Shown in pieces: positions 1 through 5,529 of a stretch of DNA of 5,529 nucleotides (the first letter of the stretch is position 1; each line of letters opens with the position of its first letter). Origin of the DNA: an uncultured Actinomycetes bacterium (GTDB taxonomy: Bacteria > Actinomycetota > Thermoleophilia > Miltoncostaeales > Miltoncostaeaceae). The stretch lies in the NCBI GenBank assembly GCA_903928615.1, contig CAIYRJ010000193.1, positions 1 through 5,529 of the forward strand. The letters run 5' to 3'. The position numbers were made by a program, and so were the translations under genes. The notes beneath the pieces are model-generated. The model saw only the letters and a list, made by a program, of their open reading frames with translations. It was not told where the DNA came from and made no database searches.

Positions 1-257
1 AGCGTGCATGGCCCCCCGCCCACCTGCAGGGCGTCGAGGGCATCACGCGCCGGGAACATGGCGTCGATCACGCCCACCAGGTTACGCAGGTACTCGAACC
101 GGATGCGCGTGGGGTCGATGAGGTCCACGTGGCTGGCCTCCACCCCGTCCATGAGCAGCAGCCGCCCACCGGGATGCTCGGCATCGCGATCTGCCCGTAT
201 CTCGATCGTCACGTAATCCGCAACGATCGGATACGCCGGTGCCGGAGGAGCCTTCAT
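1..257 (-). CDS. Spermidine/spermine synthase-like protein, N-terminal part (runs off the window)
   Basis: Only the first 85 codons are present; the gene continues past base 1. The visible protein shows the N-terminal beta domain and the start of the Rossmann methyltransferase-like domain seen in spermidine-synthase homologues. A hairpin (GGRLLLMDGVEASHVDL, about residues 30-46) is followed by DPTRIRFEYLRN (48-59), then the beginning of the cofactor-loop strand, LQVGGGP (77-83). Actinobacterial proteins annotated as spermidine synthase or 'fused MFS/spermidine synthase' carry very similar text (D-G-x-x-x-S-H-V-D-L, F-E-Y-x-R, L-x-x-G-G-G). Many of these may not make spermidine, since the acceptor-site residues lie beyond the window, so the substrate is unknown. 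The ATG start has no recognisable Shine-Dalgarno sequence, so the mRNA may be leaderless or the start mis-set. The gene begins about 90 bases after the SDR stop, on the same strand, with two palindromes in between. Confidence 0.65.
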   Translation of the reverse strand, partial: MKAPPAPAYPIVADYVTIEIRADRDAEHPGGRLLLMDGVEASHVDLIDPTRIRFEYLRNLVGVIDAMFPARDALDALQVGGGPCT

Positions 258-288
258 TCGCGCATTGTGGCGGGAGCGCGCCCTGTGG

Positions 289-326
289 AAAAGGTGACTG
301 TCACCGGCGGGTGACTGTCACCCGCC
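289..326 (-). terminator. Possible intrinsic terminator after the SDR gene
   Basis: Read on the minus strand, the transcript leaving the SDR stop meets, after about 21 bases, a 9-bp stem with a CAG triloop (GGCGGGTGA / TCACCCGCC). A second, shorter stem (GGTGA / TCACC) follows, and then four Us (289-292) and CC. Stem plus a short U-run resembles an intrinsic terminator. However, the U-run is short and follows the weaker stem, so an operator or repeat function is equally possible. Confidence 0.4.
293..326. repeat. Two tandem copies of the palindrome GGTGACTGTCACC
   Basis: The 13-mer GGTGACTGTCACC occurs exactly at 293-305 and again at 310-322, a period of 17 bases. Each copy is a perfect dyad (GGTGAC, one central base, GTCACC). 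The second copy extends into a longer perfect dyad, GGCGGGTGAC / GTCACCCGCC (306-315 and 317-326). The pair sits in the 90-base gap between the SDR stop and the start of the spermidine-synthase-like gene. Possible roles are tandem operators for the downstream gene, a terminator of the SDR transcript, or a genome-wide extragenic palindromic repeat. The sequence alone cannot separate these. The repeat itself is certain; its role is not. Confidence 0.85.
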
Positions 327-347
327 CCGCTGTGCCCCGGCCACTCC

Positions 348-1136
348 TCAGGTGAGCAGCACGCCTCCGTCCACCACGAGCTGCGCGCCGGTGACGTAGG
401 TGGACAGATCGGAGGCCAGGAACAGCACGGCGCGGGCGATGTCGTCGGGGTCGCCCATGCGGCCCTCGGGAATGCGGGCGCTGAAGGCGGCGACCGCGTC
501 GGACGATCCCCCGCCCATCTCCTCCACGCCGGGGGTGAGCACCCCACCCGGCGCCACCGCATTGACGCGGATGCCGTGCGGCGCCAGCTCGAGCGCAACG
601 TTCTTCGTGAAGCCCCATACCCCGTGCTTGGAGGCGTCGTAGTGCGCGAGGCCCACCATCGACGGGTGCAGGGCGTCGATGGACGTGACGTTGACGATCG
701 TGCCGCCGCGGCCCTGATCCACCATCGCAGCCGCCGCCTCGCGCGTGCAGAGGAACACGCCGCGCAGGTTCACGGCGATCACCCTGTCGAACATGGCGGT
801 CTCCATGCCGAGCACGGGGCATGGCGGGAATATGCCTGCGTTGTTGGCCACCACGTCGAGCCCTCCGAGCTCATCGACGCAGGCGCGCACCATCGACTTG
901 ACCGCGGCCTCGTCGGACACGTCGGCGGCCACCGCGAGGGCCGTGCCACCGCCGTCGCGGATCTCGGCGGCCACCGACTCCGCCGTGGCCGCCTCCATGT
1001 CGGACACCGCCACGGCCGCGCCGGCATCGGCGAGCCGCAGCGCGATGGCGCGCCCGATGCCCCTCCCGGATCCGGTGACCAGCGCCACCTTCCCCTTCAG
1101 CGAGATGAGATCGGGCAGAGGTATGCGGTCGGCCAT
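348..1136 (-). CDS. Classical short-chain dehydrogenase/reductase (SDR)
   Basis: Predicted soluble NAD(P)-dependent oxidoreductase of 262 residues, the usual SDR length (about 250). Counting from the ATG at 1136, the cofactor motif TGSGRGIG is at 21-28. An Asp at the end of the second strand (D46, in VSDME) usually means a preference for NAD(H) over NADP(H). The NNAG motif is at 98-101. The catalytic tetrad is complete: N123 (VNLRG), S152 (VTSID), Y166 and K170 (YDASK). The PGG turn is at 196-198, and the C-terminus YVTGAQLVVDGG is typical of 3-oxoacyl-ACP reductase/glucose-dehydrogenase-like SDRs. The substrate cannot be deduced. An in-frame TTG two codons upstream (1142) could also start it, but ATG is the simpler choice; neither has a clear Shine-Dalgarno sequence. 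The gene lies 86 bases after pntB on the same strand, with two strong hairpins between, so co-transcription with the transhydrogenase is uncertain. Confidence 0.9.
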   Translation of the reverse strand: MADRIPLPDLISLKGKVALVTGSGRGIGRAIALRLADAGAAVAVSDMEAATAESVAAEIRDGGGTALAVAADVSDEAAVKSMVRACVDELGGLDVVANNAGIFPPCPVLGMETAMFDRVIAVNLRGVFLCTREAAAAMVDQGRGGTIVNVTSIDALHPSMVGLAHYDASKHGVWGFTKNVALELAPHGIRVNAVAPGGVLTPGVEEMGGGSSDAVAAFSARIPEGRMGDPDDIARAVLFLASDLSTYVTGAQLVVDGGVLLT

Positions 1137-1157
1137 GCGCAAGTGCTACCAGACGCC

Positions 1158-1216
1158 GACGCCCCGGCGGGCGGCCGGGGCGTCGGGTGGAACCGCGGGC
1201 CGGCGCAAAGCGCCGG
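1158..1216 (-). terminator. Tandem GC-rich hairpins after pntB
   Basis: Two perfect inverted repeats lie just past the pntB stop. The nearer has 7-bp arms CCGGCGC / GCGCCGG (1200-1206 and 1210-1216) around a 3-base loop, 6 bases after the stop codon. The farther has 11-bp arms GACGCCCCGGC / GCCGGGGCGTC (1158-1168 and 1174-1184) around a 5-base loop. Neither is followed by a U-run on the minus strand. U-less hairpins are often suggested as terminators or 3'-end stabilisers in high-GC bacteria. They probably end or attenuate the pnt transcript before the SDR gene. Confidence 0.6.
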
Positions 1217-1222
1217 AATCGG

Positions 1223-2683
1223 TCAGACGTTGATGGAGTCCCGGTTGCCCGAGATCTCGGTGATCAGCTCGCCCATGACGTCCTTGGCGTCGCCGAACAC
1301 CATGAGCGTCTTCTCGTTGAAGAAGAGCTCGTTCTCGACGCCGGCGAAGCCGGGGCGCATGGAGCGCTTGACCACCATCACCGTCGCGGCCTTGTCGACG
1401 TCGAGGATCGGCATGCCGTAGATGGGGCTCTTCTGGTCGTGACGCGCGGCCGGGTTGACCACGTCATTCGCGCCCAGCACGAGCACCACATCCACCTGCG
1501 GGAACTCGGGGTTGATCTCCTCCATGTCGATCAACTGCTCGTACGGCACGTTGGCCTCGGCGAGGAGCACGTTCATGTGCCCCGGCATGCGCCCGGCCAC
1601 AGGATGGATGGCGTACTTGACCTCCACGCCTTCCTTCTCGAGCGTGTCGGCGAGTTCGCGCACCTTGTGCTGCGCCTGGGCAACGGCCATGCCGTAACCC
1701 GGCACCACCACCACGAGGCGGGAGTTCTTGAGGATCTCCCCGGCCTCGTCGAACGAGGCGCTGCGGATGGAGCCGACCTCCTGCTCGCCCCACTCGGCCT
1801 CGGTGGCCCCGAACGCCCCGAAGAGGACGTTGCGGAACGACCGGTTCATGGCGCGGCACATGATGATCGAGAGGATGAGTCCCGACATGCCGTCAAGGGC
1901 ACCCGCCACGATGAGCAGGTTGTTCTCGAGCACGAATCCGAGCAGCGCGGCCGCGATGCCGGCGTAGGAGTTCAGGAGCGCGATGACCGTGGGCATGTCG
2001 GCGCCGCCGATCGGGATGATCAGCAGCACGCCGAATGCCAGGCCCGCCACGATGATGACCGGGATCGCCCACACCTGCGACGGGTCGACGGCGAGGATGA
2101 TCACCATCAGCACCGCGAGTCCCAGGACCGCGAAGTTGAGGGTCTTCTGCAACGGGAACACGATGGGCCGCTGCGCGAGCCACTTGACCTCCTGCAGCTT
2201 CCCGGCAGCCATGAGCGAGCCGGTGAAGACCAGGGCACCCAGCGTGATCTCGATGCCGAGCACCGCCATCACGAACCAGTTGATGTCAGGCGTGGCGTCG
2301 TAGAACTTGGCGATACCCACGAGGCCTGCAGCCAGGGCGCCGAAGGCGTGCGACAGCGCGATGCGCTGCGGCATGGCGGTCATGGGCACGAGCAGGCCGA
2401 GCGGCACGCCGATGGCGGCACCGATGAGCATGGCCACCGCGATGTAGATGTAGCCGGTGGTCGTGATGACCGGCAGCAGCAGCGTGCCGATGATCGCGAG
2501 CACGAAGCCGATCTCGCCGGCGAAGATTCCCTTGCGGGCGGTCTTGGCGTCGGACATCCACTTCAGCGACAGCACGAAGCCGATCGCACCCGCCAGGTAG
2601 AGCAGGCTGATGAGGATGTACAGGCCCGTGTCGGTGCTGGGGTCCGGGAAGAACGACGTTGCCATCGGGAGGAGTTCGGTCAC
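1223..2683 (-). CDS. pntB: NAD(P) transhydrogenase subunit beta (PntB)
   Basis: Integral membrane subunit of the proton-translocating transhydrogenase, which drives hydride transfer from NADH to NADP+ using the proton gradient. At 486 residues it is close to the family norm (about 460-480). Residues about 20-290 form the hydrophobic domain II. The segment MPQRIALSHAFGALAAG (104-120) aligns with the E. coli helix holding proton-channel His91, which would be H112 here. IGGADMP (225-231) and NSYAG (238-242) match the helix with E. coli Asn222, and IMCRAMNRSF (274-283) is near-identical to E. coli. Domain III binds NADP(H): GYGMAVAQAQ (329-338), GRMPGHMNVLLAEANVPY (364-381), GANDVVNPAA (404-413) and KRSMRPGFAGVENELFF (439-455). 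The start is GTG, overlapping the pntAB stop as GTGA, with GGAGG seven bases upstream. It is the third gene of the operon and acts with the two alpha subunits. Confidence 0.97.
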   Translation of the reverse strand: MTELLPMATSFFPDPSTDTGLYILISLLYLAGAIGFVLSLKWMSDAKTARKGIFAGEIGFVLAIIGTLLLPVITTTGYIYIAVAMLIGAAIGVPLGLLVPMTAMPQRIALSHAFGALAAGLVGIAKFYDATPDINWFVMAVLGIEITLGALVFTGSLMAAGKLQEVKWLAQRPIVFPLQKTLNFAVLGLAVLMVIILAVDPSQVWAIPVIIVAGLAFGVLLIIPIGGADMPTVIALLNSYAGIAAALLGFVLENNLLIVAGALDGMSGLILSIIMCRAMNRSFRNVLFGAFGATEAEWGEQEVGSIRSASFDEAGEILKNSRLVVVVPGYGMAVAQAQHKVRELADTLEKEGVEVKYAIHPVAGRMPGHMNVLLAEANVPYEQLIDMEEINPEFPQVDVVLVLGANDVVNPAARHDQKSPIYGMPILDVDKAATVMVVKRSMRPGFAGVENELFFNEKTLMVFGDAKDVMGELITEISGNRDSINV

Positions 2684-3015
2684 GACGATGCCTCCGCCTC
2701 GGCCGCCTCAGGCTTCTTGGGCTTCTCGCGCGGCTTGAACATCTTCAGCATCTTGTCGGTGATGAGGAACCCGCCGACCACGTTGATCATCGAGGCGATC
2801 ACGGCCACGAAGCCGAGGATCGTCGTGTACGCGGTGTACTGGCCGCCCAGCACCACGATGGAACCCACCAGGGAGATCGCCGAGAGGGCGTTGGTGAGCG
2901 CCATGAGCGGGGTGTGCAGCAGGCGCGGGACGCGACGGATCGTCTCGAAGCCGAGGAATCCGGCCAGGGCGAACACGAAGAGCCCCGTCATGATGAACTC
3001 GACGCTGACGTTCAC
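2680..3015 (-). CDS. pntAB: NAD(P) transhydrogenase subunit alpha part 2 (small membrane subunit, PntAB)
   Basis: A 111-residue membrane protein supplying the alpha-side helices of the proton-conducting domain II. About three hydrophobic segments can be seen (roughly residues 7-23, 38-57 and 63-85). Between the first two, the family signature RRVPRLLHTPLMALTNALSAI (27-47) matches the LHTPLMA-TNAISG motif of this subunit. MINVVGGFLITDKMLKMF (about 76-93) is the usual end of the third helix. The final 20 or so residues are a charged cytoplasmic tail, first Lys/Pro/Arg-rich, then Glu/Ala. In E. coli this region is fused to PntA; here it is a separate gene, as in Rhodospirillum rubrum. The GTG start overlaps the pntAA stop as GTGA, and its own TGA overlaps the pntB start the same way. 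Confidence 0.95.
   Translation of the reverse strand: MNVSVEFIMTGLFVFALAGFLGFETIRRVPRLLHTPLMALTNALSAISLVGSIVVLGGQYTAYTTILGFVAVIASMINVVGGFLITDKMLKMFKPREKPKKPEAAEAEASS
2691..2695 (-). promoter_or_regulatory. Ribosome binding site of pntB
   Basis: GGAGG on the minus strand lies seven bases before the GTG start at 2683, inside the last codons of pntAB. This spacing, together with the GTGA overlap, fixes the start rather than the internal ATG six codons later. Confidence 0.8.
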
Positions 3016-4259
3016 TTGGCGGCCTCCTCAGCAGCCGGGGTTTCCTCGGACTCGGGCTCGGGGTCCGGCGCCGGGGGCTCCGGCTCGGGCAGCTTCTCCA
3101 TGCCGAGGGCCTCGCGCACGCGGTTGTTCACCACGTCGCCGCCCCGTGCCACGACGCTCTCCTTGATGACGTCGTCGTCGACGTCCACGCTGACCGCGCC
3201 ATCGACGACCATGAGGGTCACGAAGTTGGCGACGTTCTTGCCGAAGAGCTGGCTCGAGTGCACCGGGATGGTGCCCGGCAGGTTGACCACGCCGATCACC
3301 TTCACGCCGTCCACGTCGATGGTCTCGCCGGCGACGGTGGGCTCGCAGTTACCGCCCTGCTCGGCGGCGAGGTCGACGATCACCGAGCCCGGCGCCATCT
3401 GCTTCACCATCTCGGTGGTGACGATGACCGGGGCGGTGCTGCCCTGCACCTGCGCGGTGGTGATGACCACGTCGCTGCCGGCGACGGTCTTGGCCATGAG
3501 CTCCTGCTGCTTGCGGATGGTGTCCTCGGAGAGCTCCTTGGCGTAGCCGCCGGATCCCTCCTCCTGGCCGGTCTCGAGCGGAAGCTCCACGAAGCGGGCG
3601 CCGAGCGACTCCACCTCTTCGCGTGCGGCGGGGCGCACGTCGTAGGCCTCCACGAGCGCGCCGAGGCGGCGCGAGTTGGCGATGGCCGCGAGGCCCGCCA
3701 CGCCGGCGCCGATCACGAACACCTTGGCGGGGGCGATGGTGCCGGCCGCCGTGGTGAGGAGCGGGAACATGCGGGGCAGCTTGTCGGCCGCGATGATCAC
3801 GGCCTTGTAGCCCGCAACCGCCGCCTGCGAGGACAGGATGTCCATCGACTGCGCGCGCGTGGTGCGCGGCACGAGCTCGAGGGCGAACAGCGTGGCGCCG
3901 GTGGCGCCGACCGCCTTCACCAGCTCCGGTCGCGCGAACGGCGCCACCGAGCCCACCACCACCTGGCCCTGCCGCAGCTTGCCCAGGTCGCTGCACGAGG
4001 CGTCGCCGTCCATCACGTTCACCTGCACCAGCACGTCGGCGCCGAAGGCGTCGTCACGGCTGCCGATGCGCGCGCCGCGATCGGTGAACGCGGCGTCCGG
4101 GTAGCCGGCCGCGTCACCCGCGCCCGACTCGATGATGATCTCGAAGCCCGCCTTGGTCAGCTGGGGAAGCGCTGTCGGTGAGAGCGCGACGCGGGTCTCA
4201 CCCGCCCGGTTCTCCCGCGGCACCCCGATGACCATGCGCAGCGTGTCGGTTGTTGCCAT
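3012..4259 (-). CDS. pntAA: NAD(P) transhydrogenase subunit alpha part 1 (soluble NAD-binding subunit, PntAA)
   Basis: Peripheral domain I subunit that binds NAD(H) and passes hydride to NADP+ held by PntB. It has 415 residues, slightly longer than the R. rubrum subunit (about 384) because of its tail. IGVPRENRAGETRVAL (11-26) is the family N-terminus. R132, Q137 and D140 (in RTTRAQSMD) match the conserved RQD loop that contacts nicotinamide and domain III. The Rossmann motif is GAGVAG (184-189), followed by acidic D207 in YDVRP, expected to hold the NAD ribose. GGYAKELSE (237-245) is the mobile loop closing over the nucleotide. The last 25 or so residues (about 390-415) are a Pro/Glu-rich, probably disordered linker taking the place of the covalent link to the membrane part in fused PntA. 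The ATG at 4259 has only a weak purine-rich stretch upstream. An internal ATG at codon 9 would give a start (MVIGVPRE) closer to many homologues. First gene of the operon. Confidence 0.96.
   Translation of the reverse strand: MATTDTLRMVIGVPRENRAGETRVALSPTALPQLTKAGFEIIIESGAGDAAGYPDAAFTDRGARIGSRDDAFGADVLVQVNVMDGDASCSDLGKLRQGQVVVGSVAPFARPELVKAVGATGATLFALELVPRTTRAQSMDILSSQAAVAGYKAVIIAADKLPRMFPLLTTAAGTIAPAKVFVIGAGVAGLAAIANSRRLGALVEAYDVRPAAREEVESLGARFVELPLETGQEEGSGGYAKELSEDTIRKQQELMAKTVAGSDVVITTAQVQGSTAPVIVTTEMVKQMAPGSVIVDLAAEQGGNCEPTVAGETIDVDGVKVIGVVNLPGTIPVHSSQLFGKNVANFVTLMVVDGAVSVDVDDDVIKESVVARGGDVVNNRVREALGMEKLPEPEPPAPDPEPESEETPAAEEAAK
3023..3029 (-). promoter_or_regulatory. Ribosome binding site of pntAB
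   Basis: GAGGAGG on the minus strand ends seven bases before the GTG start at 3015, within the 3' end of pntAA. It is a near-ideal Shine-Dalgarno sequence and supports this GTG as the real start. Confidence 0.8.
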
Positions 4260-4488
4260 CTCGCTCTTCTGGTCGGTCCCGAGCCCCGAGCGCGCTAGCT
4301 GCGCGCCACCTGATGCGGCGTAAACGGAGTTGGTGTCGGGCGGTGGTTCATGGACGCGTCACGCAGGAACCCGGGTATGGCAAAACGCGCTGCTGACCCG
4401 GGAGGATGGGGATTGGTACATGACCGCAAGCGGGTATGCAACGTGCGAACCCACCCCGCGGGACAGGGGTCCCGGTGGTGGTGCCACG
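4260..4488. other. Intergenic region between aldo/keto reductase and pntAA; likely pnt promoter and leader
   Basis: No convincing gene lies in these 229 bases. Since pntAA heads the operon, its promoter should be here. The best minus-strand match I see is TTGCAT (4436-4441) and TACCAA (4413-4418) with 17 bases between. Each box matches only three of six consensus bases, so it is weak. An inverted repeat CCCGGGT / ACCCGGG (4370-4376 and 4396-4402, 19 bases between) lies downstream of it and could be an operator. A hairpin with 6-bp arms, GCGCGC / GCGCGC (4290-4295 and 4301-4306), lies in the presumed leader about 30 bases before the pntAA start. None of these roles is demonstrated. Confidence 0.4.
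4451..4479 (-). terminator. Weak hairpin downstream of the aldo/keto reductase
   Basis: A 6-bp perfect stem CGGGAC / GTCCCG (4459-4464 and 4469-4474) with a 4-base loop begins 14 bases after the aldo/keto reductase stop. The flanks CCACC (4451-4455) and GGTGG (4474-4478) offer an alternative outer stem. There is no U-run on the minus strand. It could end the reductase transcript before the pnt operon, but this is a marginal call. Confidence 0.3.
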
Positions 4489-5445
4489 TCACCGCCCCGC
4501 GGCGTCCAGGCGGGCGAACTCGTCATCGGTCAACTCGAGGCCAACGGCGCCCATCATCTCCTCCACCTGGGCCACGCTCGTGGCGCTCGCGATGGGGCTC
4601 ACCACCCCCGGGTACCGCATGAGCCAGGCCAGCGCCACCTGCCCCGGAGTGGCCCCGTGGGCCGCCGCCACGTCGTCGAGCACGGCCAGCATCGCCCAGC
4701 CGCGGTCGTTGAGATAGGCCTGCGAGATGCCGCCTGCACGGGGCGTCTGCGGCAGGTCCGCGCCGGGGCGGTACTTGCCGGTGAGGAAGCCGCGGGCGAG
4801 CGTGAAGTAGGGCGCCACGCCGATGTGCTCGCGCACGCAGATGTCCTCGCCGTCACCCTGGTAGTCGGCCCGCTCGAGCAGGTTGAAGTGCGGCTGGAAG
4901 CCCTGGAAGCGCGCGAGGCCCTCCGACTCGGCCACGTCGAGCGCCTCGGCGAGGCGTCCCGGTGAGTAGTTGGACGCCGCGAGGAAGCTGACCAGCCCCT
5001 CCTGCTTGAGCTCATCGAGGTTTCGCAGGGCATCGGCCAGCGGTATCGCCGGGTCGTCCTGGTGCGCGTAGTAGAGGTCGACGGCGTCGACGCCCAGCCG
5101 CGCGAGCGAGCCCTCGATGCCGACCCGCACGTTCTCCCGGTCGAGGCCGGCCCGCATGTGCGGGTCACCCGGGTAGCCCACCTTGGTGGCGATCACCAGG
5201 TCGTCGGGGCGACCGCGCGAGGCCAGCCAGCGACCGATGATGGCCTCAGACTCACCGCCCTGGTTACCCGGCACCCACGTGGAGTACACGGTCGCGGTGT
5301 CGATGAAGTTCCCGCCGGCGCCGACGTAGGCGTCGAGCACGGCGAATGAGGTCTCCTCGTCGCACGTCCACCCGAACACGTTGGTGCCGAGGCAGATGGG
5401 TGAGACGTCGAGGTCGGTCGATCCGAAGCGGCGGCGTTCTGGCAT
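4489..5445 (-). CDS. Aldo/keto reductase
   Basis: Soluble (beta/alpha)8-barrel oxidoreductase that reduces aldehydes or ketones, usually with NADPH. At 318 residues it is full length for the family (about 310-350). The N-terminus RRFGSTDLDVSPICLGT (5-21) is typical. The catalytic tetrad is complete: D49 and Y54 (in FIDTATVY), K88 (IATKVG) and H128 (YYAHQDD). Further family marks are SLARLGVDAVDLYY (113-126), AASNYSPG in the middle strand, QPHFNLLER, and ARGFLTGKY in the cofactor-covering region. In the C-terminal nucleotide-binding segment (SATSVAQVEEM, about 287-297) no arginine stands where many NADPH-specific members have one to hold the 2'-phosphate, so cofactor preference is open. The substrate cannot be deduced. 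The ATG at 5445 has only a weak Shine-Dalgarno-like AGTAGG eight bases upstream. It lies upstream of the pnt operon on the same strand but 229 bases away, so probably in its own transcript. Confidence 0.93.
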   Translation of the reverse strand: MPERRRFGSTDLDVSPICLGTNVFGWTCDEETSFAVLDAYVGAGGNFIDTATVYSTWVPGNQGGESEAIIGRWLASRGRPDDLVIATKVGYPGDPHMRAGLDRENVRVGIEGSLARLGVDAVDLYYAHQDDPAIPLADALRNLDELKQEGLVSFLAASNYSPGRLAEALDVAESEGLARFQGFQPHFNLLERADYQGDGEDICVREHIGVAPYFTLARGFLTGKYRPGADLPQTPRAGGISQAYLNDRGWAMLAVLDDVAAAHGATPGQVALAWLMRYPGVVSPIASATSVAQVEEMMGAVGLELTDDEFARLDAAGR

Positions 5446-5529
5446 GGCGGGAACCTACTCGCTCACGCCACGCGGCAACCGGAGATAGTGACGAAACGGA
5501 CATGTTGCGCAAGTGCCACGCACGTGCCC
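5446..5529 (-). promoter_or_regulatory. Upstream region of the aldo/keto reductase with a weak candidate promoter
   Basis: These 84 bases contain no gene. On the minus strand, TTGCGC (5507-5512) and CACTAT (5485-5490) are 16 bases apart, and the second box ends about 39 bases before the ATG. Both are poor matches to the housekeeping consensus. The first overlaps a small palindrome, TTGCGCAA (5505-5512). The real promoter may lie beyond the window. Confidence 0.2.

Noticed and set aside
293..326. The tandem repeat as a CRISPR fragment
   Set aside because: Only two units with a 4-base gap, far too short for spacers, and no cas gene in the window.
1136..1149. Shared TGCGCAAGTGCYAC at 1136-1149 and 5506-5519, each near the start of an oxidoreductase gene
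   Set aside because: A 13-of-14 match is expected a couple of times by chance in a window of this size. The two copies also sit at different distances from their start codons (overlapping the ATG versus about 60 bases upstream).
1187..3166. A 659-codon open frame on the plus strand, antisense to the pnt genes
   Set aside because: Its translation is a His/Asp/Glu/Arg/Gly-rich string with no domain, as expected when a high-GC3 gene is read on the opposite strand. The minus-strand genes match PntB and PntAB throughout.
3258..4181. A 307-codon open frame on the plus strand opposite pntAA
   Set aside because: Same kind of composition artefact; it lies wholly within the well-supported pntAA gene.
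4373..4438. Direct repeat GGGTATG at 4373-4379 and 4432-4438
   Set aside because: Only seven to eight identical bases with diverging flanks; within chance expectation.
4361..4460. A tRNA-like appearance on the minus strand (GGGTTC followed by GC-rich arms)
   Set aside because: No T-loop of the GTTCRANNC type with matching stem, no 7-bp acceptor stem and no anticodon arm could be drawn.
4295..4492. A 65-codon minus-strand open frame in the gap before pntAA
   Set aside because: No ribosome site, no recognisable motif, low-complexity Pro/Thr/His/Arg content, and it covers the likely promoter. No evidence that it is a gene.

Overview
This is a high-GC window (by eye well above 60% G+C) with long spurious antisense ORFs, GTG starts and short intergenic gaps. 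That fits an actinobacterial-type genome. A Thermoleophilia-like lineage is my guess from overall feel only, and nothing here proves it. All six genes I can support lie on the minus strand. In transcription order they are: aldo/keto reductase, pntAA, pntAB, pntB, a short-chain dehydrogenase/reductase (SDR), and a spermidine-synthase-like gene that runs off the left edge.

The core (1223-4259) is a complete three-gene operon for the membrane-bound, proton-translocating NAD(P) transhydrogenase. It has the split-alpha architecture: a soluble NAD-binding subunit, a small membrane subunit, and a beta subunit carrying the rest of the membrane domain plus the NADP-binding domain. Both gene junctions are 4-base GTGA stop/start overlaps, each preceded by a strong Shine-Dalgarno sequence, so the subunits are probably made by coupled translation. 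Two perfect GC-rich hairpins follow pntB.

Downstream of the operon (348-1136) is a classical SDR with all active-site residues. After it come two tandem copies of a perfect palindrome (293-326), then the start of a spermidine/spermine-synthase-like protein (1-257, partial). Upstream (4489-5445) is a full-length aldo/keto reductase, separated from pntAA by a 229-base gap that probably holds the pnt promoter.

The common theme is nicotinamide cofactor chemistry. The transhydrogenase uses the proton gradient to turn NADH plus NADP+ into NADPH, which the aldo/keto reductase could use, while the SDR looks NAD-preferring. Whether these genes form a physiological unit is inference. I found no mobile element, CRISPR array, tRNA or rRNA, and no convincing undescribed system. 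The most unexplained signal is the tandem palindrome at 293-326.
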